DNA of 64,000 nt from Colletotrichum lupini. Its lineage: Eukaryota > Ascomycota > Sordariomycetes > Glomerellales > Glomerellaceae. The stretch spans positions 1,054,001 through 1,118,000 of the forward strand of contig NC_064679.1 of NCBI RefSeq assembly GCF_023278565.1. The letters run 5' to 3'. Position 1 is the first letter of the stretch. Each line of letters begins with the position of its first letter. Under the pieces are notes generated by a model, which worked only from the letters and a program-made list of their open reading frames with translations, searched no databases and was not told the DNA's origin. Of the stretch, positions 24,701-38,286 are shown piece by piece. The translations under genes and the position numbers were made by a program.

Positions 24701-25708
24701 GGAGGTGAATCTATGCCATGAGCGTGATATCAAAGCATACATGTGTCAAAGTAGCCTGAACGTACTCCATCTCGATTGAATTTGGCTTTGCCGAGAATCA
24801 GGCATGTACTATTAGTTTTCTAGGGTGCAATATCCTCTAAGCACCCGGTACTTAGCTTGGAGCCAAAGTGATTCAGGAGGTTCACTCGAAGATTTTACTC
24901 GACAACTCCACATGATGCTCCCCGAATTTGTCACGATGTTGCCAGGTACTTTCGATATCACCCATCTAGGCACGATTATAAGCAATGTTTCTCGGGAATT
25001 ATTTCAATACATAGCTTGAAAACATTTCATGCGGAATCACATCCTTCTCGGCCACTTGAGATTGAAGTATACGAAAGAGTCTAGTCCGGTAGAGTTTTCA
25101 GGCCTCGATTTGCATCATCTCGGTACAGGTGTTCATTGACGCGGACCTAGACTTCCACTCTCTTGCCTGATTGAGCGTAGATTTCATCAATCAAACAAGA
25201 ACTATCCTCCAGACATAATGCACCTATATGGCAGTTCGCAATCCCTTCTATATTGAGTACCTTAGCTCGAAGAGTCCGATGTCAATTTCTCAAGCATGCC
25301 CCAGTGACTTACTTTTACAGCTTTCCGGCAAACATCAAATCTCAAGGCTTCCAGTTCCCTGGTGATTTTGCACAAGGTTTCAGTCCAACCTTACATGTAG
25401 TTTCTCACTCATCAACACCATCATGTGCTGATCGCACTGGAGGGCCGAACATTCAAGATGGGACGTCCCTTCCAGATCTACATGATTGCACGGGTTCATG
25501 CTGGGCAGCAAGGACGACACTGGCACCAAGATTTTAGTATGGCTAAAGTGACGAGCACAATCCGTGAGTAACGATATGCAATTGATCTCATTTCCAAACG
25601 CCCGCCTGTAAATACACGCAAGCGCATGACGCCGAATCGATCTCTCGAAAGAAACCACCCTAGAAGACTGCCAACTAGTGTCTATACAAACCTCGACACG
25701 CATGGCAT
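21735..25708. other. long gene-poor intergenic region
   Basis: Nearly 4 kb of normal base composition with no supported gene on either strand, between the dioxygenase start and the P450 3' end. Many open frames of 60-150 codons overlap near 21.8-23.1 kb, but they lack domains and disagree in frame. I see no transposon ends, RIP pattern or RNA gene. Confidence 0.55.
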
Positions 25709-27524
25709 TCAAGCCTTTTCTCTGGGGGTGAGATAAACATTGACAGGGCCCTTTTCCCAAAGAAGATAGACTTGGCTCTTGTCGTCCCAGCCTCTACTTT
25801 CCTCCGATAGCTTCATGTCGAAGTTCCAGATCATTCTCGCAAGAATGAGAGGCATTTCTGCGTAAGCCAAGCTATGAGGAGACGCAGCAGATTAGCATCC
25901 GACGATTGAATACGTTAGCATCAGAGGCGGAGGATGATGCAACTTACTTTCTGCCAATGCAGTTTCTAGGGCCGACCGAGAACGGTTGGAACGCTTCCTT
26001 CTTGTCGCCAGAGAAGCGAGCATCATCGAGCCAACGTTCGGGGATAAAGGAGTCAGGAAGGGTGAAGTTCTCCGGGCTGTGGAAGGCAGGCCAGTGCCAG
26101 ACCTGGACCAGCGTCTGTGTATCACCACCTTGTCAGCATGATGTTCTTACCCCCTCTCAACGCTTAGGAAAAAGGTAGAAAGTAAACTTACCCCGCTGGG
26201 CACGTATTGACCCAAGAATACGCCGCCATCGTCGGTAACTCTGCGGACGATTCCTGTAGGGACGGGAGGGTACATTCGAAGACCTTCGTTCATGACTGCC
26301 TGCATGTACTGGAGCTGCTGCGCGCTGACCATCTCGATCTCCTCCTCGGAGGAGAAGGCTGTTCGAACCTCGTAGGTGAGCTTGTCAAGAGCCTGGCGGT
26401 TTGTGCAGAGGTAGTAGGTGATTGCCGACAGAGCTGTTGCGGTAGTTTCCGAGCCGGCGATGATCAGGACCGAGGAATTCGATTTGAGTTCTTCAAAGGT
26501 GAGTTTCTGGTGTACCCAATGTTAGAATGTGTAGGCAACTTTGCGGCTAGTAGGTTCGAATTACCTGTGGCCCCTTTGTGCGCAGCATAGAGTCCATAAA
26601 GTCTGGTCGGTCGGTCTCCATGGCAAGTCTCTTGGAAACCTTCTCCTTAGTGAGTGCAATGTGCTGATCTCGCTTATTGCGGAGGTCAGCCGGGATAAGG
26701 TGTATCAAGAGCTTTTCGATCGGCGGGAATCGTCGCATGCAGTTCTTGAAAGAGTTGCCCTTGATCCCGTCAAAGATGAGCTTCACCCAGGGATGGTACC
26801 CAGAGTCATCCAAGCAGTGAAACGGCTCGCCAAAAGCCAAGTCCCCGATGACATCAAAAGTCGTCCAGTTGTACCACGCGACCATGTTCAGAGCCTCGGC
26901 ACCGCCAGCGCACTTTTCATGAAGTCGCTGGAAGAGAAGATCCACGTATTTCTTGACAATGGGTTCCTGCTCCAGCATAGACTGCGCGGAGAAGCCATGC
27001 GACAGGGCCCGTCGGAACCGCGAGTGGTCTTCGCGGTTGGCGCCGATGATGCCATGCCTGCTATCCTGGGTCGCGACGGGATCTCGTCCGTGGTCGCCGG
27101 TGCCGTTCTTGAGGTGTCCGTGGAGATCCTTCCAGGCGTCAGGAGAGTTGTATGCGAGCTCGTTGGGAGCGACGCGGACAATGGGTCCGTATTCCTGGTG
27201 CAGCGCCAAGATCTTGCGGTGGACCTGGCCAGAGAGGGTGGCGCGAGTGAAGGGGATGCGCGAGGCTGCCCAGAGCTTTGGTCCGGGGTATACGCGAAGG
27301 GGGTGGAAGAAGACGTTGTAGATGATGGTCCCGAAAAGGTAAGCGACGCCCTAGATGAGTGGTCAGATGCGGTCAGCGTCGAGGGCTACAGTGAAATCTA
27401 ATTGGTCACTAGATTTGAAGGATTGCAAGTCATCACGTACCAGAGTAATAACTAAAGCAAAGGCTGAACAGAGGGTACGGATATTGAGGATTTGGGCTGT
27501 GAAGCCAGTACTGTGGTCCGACAT
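25709..27524 (-). CDS. cytochrome P450 monooxygenase
   Basis: Membrane-anchored haem-thiolate oxygenase. Five exons were read: 27524-27441, 27350-26565, 26506-26192, 26114-25948 and 25871-25709. Lengths sum to 1515 nt (504 aa), typical for fungal P450s. An N-terminal hydrophobic segment is shared by exons 1 and 2, followed by the proline hinge ([13 protein letters not shown]). The I-helix oxygen-binding motif is AGSETT (307-312), the K-helix ExxR is Glu364-Arg367, FIPERWL is the PERF-like block, and [10 protein letters not shown] holds the haem ligand Cys447. Sequence style ([23 protein letters not shown]) is that of P450s common in fungal secondary metabolism. No polyketide synthase, NRPS or terpene synthase is visible nearby, so the role is open. 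An antisense 286-codon frame here is a shadow. Confidence 0.93.
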
Positions 27525-29445
27525 GTTGAGTAGCGTGGGTTCCCCGCGAAACCTGAAACTGTCAAGATGATTACAGACGGGATGAACTTGATAGGTGGCA
27601 GCTCATCAATCCCATCTTCAAGTCTGGCACCAAGGCACTTTTTATCAACTCATGGTTGATTTAGGCGACGGAATTCGGTCCAAACCTTGAAAGCCGAACG
27701 CCCTGTGAAACGACGATCTCTCGTAGGACTACTGCGGCATACCGTTACATACTTGTGGAGAATCTGGAGATAAACCTAAGCCTCCGCGGAGTGTAGCGGC
27801 GGGCGAGCGTCACCGTGGGTCGGATGGTCTCCGTGCTTTGCACATTTCGTGCATAACTCGCCCGGCTTGGCCCGCCTCCGGTGTACGTCGGCCCCCACTC
27901 GTGATCTAGATCCCGGCACTTGCTACCCGTCCAGGAATCGGCAGTTGGAGGTTTGTTTGCTCTGGTGCTGTACGGAGTACTCCTTAGCGCTCGGCTCTGG
28001 CGCGGGAATGATAGGGCGAATGTGTGACCACCTCCACGAATGTCCGCCAATGTCCGCGGTGTCATTCCTTGTGTACGATTCACGTCAAGCATCAACTGGC
28101 TTTTGCTGATAGGTGCTTGCACACCCACTGTTGTGTGAGGGTGTGAAGTGGCATCTGGGGAAGCTTCGTGATCGACGGCTATGCCACCCTTAGACTCTGA
28201 CTAGAGAACTCAGTTCCTCTACTCTGACCCCGAGCGGGCAATGGTAAAAACACCTGAGAAGCACAGGACAGCTACCAAAACCACTAGAAACTTAAGTCTA
28301 CTCTCCGGGGCCTGTCGCAGTCCGTGGACATAAAAACCTTGCCGCTATTGGTTAGTTCATTCGGCTCACAGAGTTCTTTTAGAGACCGCTCCGCTCCGTC
28401 TGGGTTTATTCAATTTAGATGTTGTACGTATGAGCCTTGCGTAACAAACGCAGCCAGGCGTTGCAACTTCCTGTGTGGACCTCTCGATTTGGCCTGTTGT
28501 GCATGTGCATCGCTTCGTCCCTCGTATGAGCATAGCGGGTCCGCATTCTATGCATCTGCAAGCTTCTTGACATTTCACCCCATGACGTTTTCTTGACAGA
28601 TTTAGAGCTGCGACTGCTGGTGCCCAGACGGTCATAATTCCGCGTCGGATTTCGAGATAATCAACACTCGCATGGTCCCGCACCGGCTTTGGCGTTGCAG
28701 GTCAGAGCGCCCTGAGGAGAATTGACACTGAACCCATACAGACTGTTGTGCAGCAGCAAACTGCAGTCTCTGTCTCACTAACTGACCGCTCATATCGGTT
28801 CCTTTTCGGCTTTCAGCCGCCGATTTGAATGCGAATCACGTGCAGGCTTTTCAAAACTCAACATTATAGCCACTTTGGTATACTTTACAGCATGTGGTAG
28901 TCCTCACAGATGCTACATGAACCCTGATCTTCTGGGTTCTTTGAAGAATCTTGGGTCTTCATTGCACTGTCGAAGACTCTTCTATGCGTTGTGCCCTGGA
29001 CTATAATCTAAAATATGAATGATGGAATAGTTTGGCAAACATTACTACGTGTTCGACAGTTGGCCTGCCAACACAACAAAATAATTAATCGCAGAGACAG
29101 AATTTCAAGTTGTGGTCGTCATACGGAGTAGTCCTCATTATTGTGCCACCTCAAAACTGAGTAGATTGAATAATGAAGCGGGGGATAGTATGTCTAGCCA
29201 AGGGTACCCCGGACCTAGACCGATCCGCCCCGGTCACAGGGCGGCCCCACAGCGGGATTCAGCTCTAATGCCTCAGGCTGCAACTGGGCGATTGGCCGAA
29301 CCCCTCGGCGGGGCAAGACCCTTGGGCTGGCGGTGCATTGGAACTTTCGAAGCTTTGGTCCGAAATCTCAGCCCACTGAACGCCACTCTACTCCTACTTC
29401 TTCGTCCGACGACAAACGCCTCATCACGATTGTAACATCTCAGCA
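27525..29445. other. divergent intergenic region
   Basis: 1.9 kb between the P450 (-) and the 2OG oxygenase (+), so it should hold both promoters. A CACGTG box is at 28837-28842. TACGGAGTACTCCTTA at 27971-27986 is one of several related palindromic motifs in the window. No gene is supported. Confidence 0.5.
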
Positions 29446-31008
29446 ATGGCGAAATCAAAGGCCGCGAAGAAGCGCAAGCAAAACGCGCAGGAGGAGCTTC
29501 CGCGAAAAGCTCCCAAGACCGCAGCGACAACAGTTACGCCACCTGACAGCGATGACAATACCGCCTCAAACCTCGAGCCCAAGAGCCTCCAGACGGTCAT
29601 ATCGGACGAGGAACTCGACATCGCCATTGACACGTTGAATACACTCGCCAAATACCCGAATCTTATCAAATCGAAGCAATGCCGAGATCTTCGCGTTGCC
29701 GTCTATGATTTCCGTCAGAATTGCGCCAGTGGTGTCAACAATGCCCGTGTGTAGACCCCATATCATACGATGTCGCTATCTGCCAGGAACTGACAATTGT
29801 TTGCTTCAGCCGGTACAAATCTTGGACTTACGGCACGAATCACCGGCGCGCTCACCGACGAGAAATACGATGATGCCAGAATACTGCTATCCGAAATGAG
29901 AATCCGTGGCCAGGAACCGAAGCTAGGAGCACTGTGTCGCTGGGTACGAGACCTAGACGTCATTAGCGGCCTATCCACATTGCCTGAAGGGGAGGGAGAC
30001 GGCGTCACCCTACAGAGGACCGAAAGGGACAAGCAGCGACTCTTGGTTCTTGATGCCGTCTTACGAGCTTGTGGGCACTCCGACAGCAATTCCAAGGCCA
30101 TGCCTTTGCCGCTCTCTTCTACACCCGGAATCGCCCTGCAGGACACCTGGGATCTCCGTCCCACCACGCCATCCCTTCAGGTATACGCCTCTGTACTTGA
30201 CAAGACAATCTTTGAATCAGCGCCGGCGAATTTGGCAGCGTCTCTTCGCGTCATCGAACGAACCCGCGGCCCGCTTCGGAAGCCACCCAACCACCACGAC
30301 GCACTCCTTTACACGACCGCCCCAAACACGATACCCCTCGTCGACGAACGGTCACCAGTAACAGCACACGCACACCCTGTCGTGCCAGGGCTCAGCCTCC
30401 TGAAAGACGTTCTCTCCGTAGACGAATGCAAAGCAATCATAACCGCCGGCGAAACTGTCAACTTCCTCCCCGATGCCCCTCTTCGTGAGGATGGGGACAT
30501 TAGCATTCTTGCGCACAACTTCTACTGGGTCGTTGATACAGCCTTCCACGATGCGCTTTGGTCCAGAGTCTCGTCCTTTGTTCCCCAGTCAGTCGACAGA
30601 CGAAAGGTGCGCGGCCTCAACCGGCGGTTCCGCGTGTACCGCTACGTCCCCGGAGCCGAGTACCGCGCGCACATTGACGGTGCCTGGCCGCCTTCTGGTA
30701 TTCTTCCAGACGACACATATGTCTACGATGCATCGCCCGAAGACAAGAAGCAGAGCTCCCTGTTCACGTTCCTAATCTATTTGAACGACGAATTTGAGGG
30801 CGGCGAAACTACTTACTTCCTTCCAGCGGCGCGGGAAGGCACGCTAAATGCGTACCCGGTGCGACCGGTCATGGGCGGAGTTGCCGTCTTCCCGCATGGA
30901 GATGCAAAGGGTGCACCTCTTCACGAGGGTACTGGTGTAAGAAAGGGTGCCAAGTACGTGATTAGGACGGAAGTCGAGTACGACGTTAAGCCAACGGAGG
31001 AGGCATGA
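29446..31008 (+). CDS. 2-oxoglutarate/Fe(II) oxygenase, prolyl 4-hydroxylase-like
   Basis: Non-haem Fe(II), 2-oxoglutarate-dependent oxygenase of the prolyl-4-hydroxylase alpha-subunit type. Exons are 29446-29746 and 29810-31008, with a 63-nt intron (GTGTGT...TTCAG), giving 499 aa. Lys-rich N-terminus (MAKSKAAKKRKQN) suggests a nuclear or nucleolar signal rather than secretion. The first half (1-290) has no domain I recognise. The catalytic double-stranded beta-helix occupies about 295-495: HxD at His388-x-Asp390 (YRAHIDGAW), the GGETTYF block, distal His472 (LHEGTG) and Lys482 ten residues later as the likely 2OG contact. All key residues are present. The substrate protein is unknown. Confidence 0.88.
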
Positions 31009-31967
31009 TCAAGTACACATCCATCAGAATGACAGCTGTTATCACATGGCATTTGGAGCTTCGGATGTGGGCTCTCGACCGACATATTTGGAGCAAGTCT
31101 GAGCCTTTGCTATCAAATCAATACCAAAAGATGGCCGTGGGCTTGAGCCTATGTCTCGTGGTGAATTGACTACGATTCTCTGCTAAGCCGCTGTGACACT
31201 GGTAACTTGAGGTGCCGTGAGTCCAACCAGGATTTTACTTAACTCCGTACTGGCTTAAGGGCGTCTGTAGGGCTGGGGTGCACCACACCAGCGGCATCGA
31301 AGTTGAGCTTCCACTTTCGCATCAACGAGCAGAAACCTGGAGATGCCTTCTGGCATTGTCGTCAAGTGCGTAGCAGGGGGCTCTCCGATGCCGCACAGCT
31401 GGCCCGTCTGCTAGACCCAGGACCAGGATGCAGGGCCACATTTACTGCCTGGGCTATTGTAGACAGCCTCTTCAATCTCAGCCTCTGAGCTAGCTGGGAT
31501 ATTGGCAAGGTCTCGACAATCAGCTAGACACGGCAGCAGCTTGTCGGAATCGTTCTTCTCCGCAAACAGTTCGATGGGCAGGCGTAGAAGGGTAGGCGAG
31601 GGTCAAAGGGCATAAAAACAGACACTAAGATCGGCCTGACTTCTACGCCTAGGCCCAGTCTGTTCGCGGTCTGGTATGGACGCGGCCGGATGCAGAGGAC
31701 AGGCGCAAAGGGTGCACCTGGCCAGATGACGGGATTTGAAATGCTGAGGCTCGTATATAGACACACTTCGATTAGATACTAAGTACTTAATCGAGCCCTT
31801 CAGCAATCCATCTAATACATATCCCGCTTAAACATGTCTGGGGCGTTCAGGCTCTGACCCTCTGATAGAGTATGTATCTCTCGATCAGCTCCCAGTCTTC
31901 TGGGCCTTGAGGGTTTCCCATCACTCTGTTTGATCGAACCAAATTCAGCTGTAGCCGGCGCGAGGCT
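31009..31967. other. intergenic
   Basis: Just under 1 kb, convergent between the oxygenase and the CVNH gene. An ACTCCGTAC half-palindrome lies at 31242-31250. No gene is supported. Confidence 0.5.
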
Positions 31968-32278
31968 TCAGCAGGACAAGCTTCCGTCGTTGTTGGTCAG
32001 GCAGGTATCTAGAAGACTGTAAGTTTTGAAGGCATCTAGCTGGTTATGACACAATGCGTGTACATACCAAGGTTCAGCGAAGAAGGCTGCTTAGTTCCAG
32101 TAGAGTCGGTGCAACGGCAGTTCAAAATCTTCTTGTCACTGCCAAGACCGCAGTCACAAAACTTGAAGGATGGGCTGGGGAGAGACATATCAGTACTTAG
32201 GGGATTCCTTAATCATCCTGATCTTTTTAAAAAAGACTTTACCTCTTAGGACGGCACTATGCATAGTTAAGGAGTTAG
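31968..32278 (-). pseudogene. CVNH-domain secreted protein, 3' exons, separated by element B
   Basis: Two exons read on the minus strand. 32174-32068 follows a CTCCCCAG acceptor with a TACTGAT branch-like site and encodes PSFKFCDCGLGSDKKILNCR and then TDSTGTKQPSSLNL. 32008-31968 follows TTCTAG and encodes DTCLTNNDGSLSC and a TGA. This is the second half of a cyanovirin-N homology repeat and ends on the canonical final Cys. The intron between them has a GTATGT donor. The remaining 5' exon is at 38731-38531 on the far side of element B. Confidence 0.82.
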
Positions 32279-32283
32279 TTAAT
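32279..32283. repeat. target-site duplication of element B, left copy
   Basis: TTAAT directly before the left LTR; it matches 38470-38474. Confidence 0.85.
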
Positions 32284-32465
32284 TATCATAGAGTTACTAT
32301 AGGGGCATCGACGTATATAAAGAGAACGGTTATTTATTAAAAATAGGAAATAAGTACGAAGCTTGCTCTAATATAGAGGGTATAAGCGAAATAAGCTTTA
32401 GTAATTATATAACCGAGGTTATATAATATATAATAAGTCTATAAATAATTAAAACTATTATAATA
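32284..32465 (-). repeat. 3' LTR of element B
   Basis: 182 bp. It aligns with 38287-38469 apart from one base indel and many C/T and G/A differences. Its outer (left) end keeps CATAGAG and GGGGCATCGACG where the other copy is mutated. Confidence 0.88.
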
Positions 32466-33179
32466 TATCTCTTTAAATAAATATATATTTAAAAAAAAAC
32501 GTACTTAACTACTCGTATTATTATAAAAAGGTTTATTAAAAGTAGAAAATTAAATATTATTATATAAGAATCTATTTATAAAAAGAATTATAAAATAAAT
32601 CGGTTTATATATAGAGTTATAAATAAAGGGTAAATTAGTTATAAATTAACCTCTATATTTATTATTATAAGTAATTTTAAGGCTATATTATTAATAAAAA
32701 ATATAACTAAAGGACGGCTTTTTATTAGCTAAATAATTAACTTACGGGTTAAGGGTAGTAAATGTATAAATTTCTTATTACTACCTATAGTACTAACTTT
32801 TCTTTTTTTTAATTTATACTTATATTATTACTATACGTATATACCCTTATTTTTCGTTTTTATACTCGTATTTTTATATATACGTATTATTAAAAAAAGA
32901 TTTTTATTAATAATATCGTTTTTATTTAAATATTATTAAAACGATTAATTAGAAACTATACTCGTATTACTATAATATAAGAAGCTAAAAAATATAAGTA
33001 TAAGGTTATAGTTTTAAAAAAGAGTAATAGCTCCCTTAGCCCTTTTTATAAGCTTAAAATAAGTAAGTAATATTCCCTTATTTTATATTTTAATTATAAT
33101 ACGGCTTTTATTCATTGAATATTAATTTAACTATTTTATTTAATAAGTAGCGGCTTTATAATTAAACGAGTTATTTAAA

Positions 33180-33303
33180 AAAGTAATAGAGGCGAGGAGG
33201 GTTTATAACCCCCTCCCTCGCTCTTTTTTAAAAATTAAAAAAACGTCTTTATTTTTTAAAAAAATAGTATAAATAAAAAGGGTTTATAACCTCTTCCCTT
33301 ACC

Positions 33304-33340
<37 letters not shown>

Positions 33341-33420
33341 CTCTTTTAAAAAAAATAAAAAAATAAAATAAGTTTATAGCCCCCTCTTCTACTTTTTTTT
33401 AAAAAATATAAAATAATTAA
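33180..33420. repeat. three imperfect tandem units inside element B
   Basis: Units beginning near 33199, 33279 and 33371 each contain GTTTATAACCCC-like or GTTTATAGCCCC-like text, then C/T-rich text, then a run of T and A. The middle unit contains an uninterrupted run of 29 A at 33310-33338. They lie towards the 3' LTR, outside recognisable pol. Confidence 0.7.
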
Positions 33421-36400
33421 TTATATATATAATAATTTTTTAATTATTATTATTTATAAAACTAATTCTTAATAGCGGACTTTTTTAGTACTATTTTTAG
33501 TACTAAGGTTTAATACGAATTAGTACTTTTATTTCTCTTATTTAATTATAAATATTTTAAATATATTAAGAGCACCCTTAGTAACCGTTTAAATAGTACG
33601 TACTTTTTAAATTCGTATATTAATAATAAATATTAACGCTATTAAACTTATAAAAAATTAAGTTATACCCCTATTCTTAAGGGCTATATATAGTTCTTAA
33701 GTATAAAGTTTTTATATTTTAAATAAGAAATAATAAGAAAGTTAGTAATAACCGTAGTTATTAATATAGAACTATTTATATTTTATAAAGTATATTTTAA
33801 GCCGTCCTCGTTTTATTTATTATTTATAACTTAATATATAAACCCTAATTTATATAATAATAATATTATATAAAGTTTTTAAATATAATAGTTTTTTAAA
33901 TAAAGGTAAGAGTAAGGGGGTTTATATAAACAAGGCCCTAATAAGAGAGGCGTTTATAAGCGCTCTTTTTATATTAAAAGCGTTATTAAAAAGACTTATT
34001 AAAGACGTAATAGTATTAACTAATTCGTTTATAAAAATAAATAGTATTTAAATTAAAATTAATATTCTTATTAATTTATATATCTTTCTAAGTATATAGC
34101 CCGTATTTAAGTCTTTTTTAAATAAATATGCGCTTATTTTCTTAAGTAAATAGTCTCTTTTTAAGTAACTTAACGGGGTTATTAAAGTAATTTTATACTT
34201 CTTAGCTATAAGCTACGTTTTTTAATTAAAAACCGGGCCCCCCGGGCTATTTTATTACTTTTTAAACGTCCCCTTATTTAGTATAATTATTTCTTATATA
34301 TTTTTTATATTTAAGAGTAATACGAAGTACTCGAACTTCGCTTTAAAAAAGTTTTTTATAAAACCGTCGGTTAGTATTTTATTTATTAATATATAAACTA
34401 TTTAAAATAAGCCTCTTAAGTACTTTTATTATAGTTATATATTTTAAATATTAACGTAGTATAAGTAAATTAAAATATATATTCTCTTTTTTTTTTTTAT
34501 AAATTTAATTATTTAATAATTATTATAATATACTTTTTATACGTTACTAAGCTTAAGTAAAATATTTTTAAAAAGGCGTTTAAGAGCGAGTATTTTTTTA
34601 ATTATATATTCTAAGCTTAGTAATTCGGCCTTTATAATTAATATAGTTATTATATTTTAATAAGTTATTTTTTATTAAATAAGGCTATTAAAAAGGGAGA
34701 TTATAAAACTTTATAAAAATCTTTAGGTCTTTTTATTATTTATAAATAAAGCGTTATTTATAATTAATAATACCTAGTTATTCCCTAAGATCTTAAAATA
34801 CATTATTAAATATTATATCTAAAAAAGGTATTATATAACTTAATTTATAATAAAATAATATTAATAAGACGGGTTTATTAAAAACTAAGAAAGTAGAGCA
34901 TATATAAAAATAACGTCGGGCCGAATTATAATTATTATATATAATATCGATCCGACCTTTTTTTAAAAAAACTTAGTCTTATTTAGAGATATAATTTTTA
35001 AGTTTTTTTTAATTAGGACCGTAAATAATAGGGTTATAAAAATAATAAAGTTAATAAAATCGAACTTCTTAACTACTTTTTTAAAATATTAATTATAAAC
35101 TAAGTAGATTTTCTTATTTAGTTAATTATAAACGACCCTTATTTTAAAATATTACGAGACTAGCCCCTAATTTTTTATTTTTTATTTCTTTTTAAATCCC
35201 TTAATTACTTAACTAGCTTCGTAAACGTAGTTTTTATAATAAAAAACGAGAATATTATTTATATAAAAAAGGACTAGGACTTTTTTAATAAAATCTTAAA
35301 ATAAGTACGGGTCCTTATTTATAAATAAAAAACCTAAACTTTTAAAAATTAATACTAACTTTTTATATTATAATAATGAAGCGTTACGGGCGCTATATAA
35401 GGCCTACTTAAGTTTAATATATATTTTTAGCTTATAAAAGCTATTTAAAAGTTTATAAATAATAAGGGAGTTATTTAGTTTTTTAATTATATTTAAAAAG
35501 CGTTTATAATATTATATTAATAGATTTTTAAATCGAATTAGGTAATAATAGCTATAGTTACCCTAAATATCTTAGTAATTAGCGTTATTATATATGTCTT
35601 TTTTAAGGGGTATTATTTTTAAAGGTCCCCCTTAATATAAATTCTCGCTTTATAATAATTAAAATAATTATTACTATTTAGCTTATAATTAAATATTTAT
35701 TTAAGGGGTATCGGCTTAGAAATAACCGACGCCCTACTAACTACTTTTTAAGTATTTATTTTTTTTAGTTTCTAAATTTCTAACCGTATTATCTCTACGA
35801 ATTAACTTTTTAAAAGTTTTAATATTTTAAGAATATTTTTTTATTTTTCTAAAGAAGTAATTAATTAATTTATATAAATTTAGTTAAATTAGACTATAGT
35901 TAGTAAAACGTATTTCGTTTTATTAATCGTAATATAAACGTAGTAATATAATATCTAATATCCCTAAGTTACTTTATTAACTGCTTTTTATTAATTAAGT
36001 ATATATATATTAAAAAAGGAGTCTTAGCTTTTTTTTACTTAAGTATAAAAAGAGTACTACTTAAGTTACTCTTATTTACTCGGGTTATATAGTATTAATA
36101 TTTTAAATAGCTTAGTCCTTTAATCCTTACCCCCTAAGTAGCTAGGACGAGCTTTTTAAGTACTACTAATATAAAATATTTAAATTTAAAGTATTAAAGC
36201 TAGGCTATATTTAATTAGTCGTTCTTTAATTAGTATAAAAAATATAAGTATTAAGCGCTACGTATTAAAATTATATTAATAAGTAAAGACTAATTTTTAA
36301 ATAGAAAATAAGATAAATAGGGCTTATATTTTAAAAAAACTAAATTAACTTTTTTTTAAGCTACTTAATAATAACGTTTTTAAATTTATTATTAAACCGA

Positions 36401-38286
36401 AGGGTATAATTAAAACCTAAGTACTAAATACTAGTTTTTTAAAAAAGAGCTTTTAATACGACGTTTATATAAAAGTTTTTAATAAAATTAATATTATAAA
36501 GAGTAAAATACTCTATCCTAGGCCCTTTGAGTTTTATAAGGATATTACGTATAATCCTCGTTCCCCTTATAATAATAAAATAAGAGGCCGTTTTAAAATC
36601 TATATTCTCTAAACTATTACTTTATTAAATAAAATCTAGCTCTAAAAGTAATTAATTATTAATAAAATAAACGGTATTATAATTATTTATAATTATATTT
36701 TTAAAAAGGAGGTATAGGCTAGTAAAGGGGATAAAAAAGATAATAAGATTACTATTTCTATTCCCTTCCGTACTTAGCTTAGGGAGTAGATTAACGTTAA
36801 TAATTATAGTTATAATATTTAAGGGGTAAGTTCTTTTTAAGTTCTTTTTATTACTTAGCTTATTAATTTTAGTTATTTTTTTAAAATAACTTTAGTTATT
36901 ATTATTTTATTTAAAAGGGGGTTTTATATAAATTTAGCTTTTTTAAGCGAGGTTAGTACGGAGGTCTATATACTTTTTTTAATTTAAATAAGAAATTATT
37001 TTTAAGTATCGTTAGTACTTAGCTAAATATATTTTAATTTCGTTTTATTTATTAAAATAAGCTCTACTTTTATATAGTTTATTAGCTTTTCATAATAGGT
37101 CCCCTTATAGAAATAGTTAATAAATAAGTTAAGAGTCGCTTTATTTTATTTAAGAGAATCTAAGTAACTTATTAATATAGTAAATATTATAGAGGTTCGT
37201 TTATAATTCTTATTATATACTACCTCTTTATATAAAAAGTTATTAAAGATTTTAGTATAATACCCTATATTAAGGATCGCTTTTTTTTTTTTTTAGTTTA
37301 ATAATCTTAGCGAGCTCTTAATTAGATTAATTTAAAATAAAATAATATATAATTATATAAAAAAAGGTTTTTAAAATAAAGGTCCCTTAGATTTTAAGTA
37401 ATTTAAGCTATATTATTTAATAATAAGCTAAGAAAAAGTTTTTAATCTAAGTTAATAAGCTAATACTAAAGTTCGCCCTATTTATAACTACGTTAAATTC
37501 TTTTTTTATAATTATAAATAAATTAAAGTTACTTAGTACGTACTTTTATTTAAAAACCTTAATTATAGTATAAAAGGAGTAGTTTAAAGAATTTATAAGC
37601 TCCTCTTTCGTATTTTCTAAGACTTTTTAAGTAATTATAAAAAAGATCTAGCGATTTATTAATTTATATAATCTCTTTTTTTATAAATAAAAGATCGTTT
37701 TAAATACGGTTTATTAAATAAAAGAGGTATATTTTTTAATAAAACGTACTTAATTTATTATTATAGTTTTTAGTTTTATTAGAGTAACTGGTTATTTAAT
37801 TTAATTAACTAGTTATTTAGTTCGAGCGTTTTTAGTAAAGTATTTAATTATAGTCTTACTTTTTAACTATTTAGTTTATTATTAAATAAACTCTTCGAGT
37901 TTTTATTAGTATTTAGTTAAGGCCGTTTTTTATATTTAATTTTAAATAGTATTTCGTATTTTAACGTACTTTTTAATTAAAAAAATAAACTTAGTAAAGA
38001 GTAACGGATTTAATAAAGAAATAAAGTTATTTAGGTTTAATAAGTCCTAAACGTTTTTTAATCGGGCCTTAACTTATAAAGCGAGGTATTACTTAAGCTA
38101 ATCTTATTAATAATTAAGTTTTTACTTAAGAATATTAGTAATTTTTTTAAAAAATATTAGTTTGTTTAGGAATAAGGTTAGTAAATATAATAGGGGTTTA
38201 ATAATATTATAAAAAAAAATAGTAAACTGTAATACTTAACTTTTTAATAAAAGTATAGGGGTCTAAATTAGAGCTAGACTTATAAT

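Noticed and set aside
26541..27401. 286-codon plus-strand open frame
   Set aside because: Antisense shadow of the P450, without domains.
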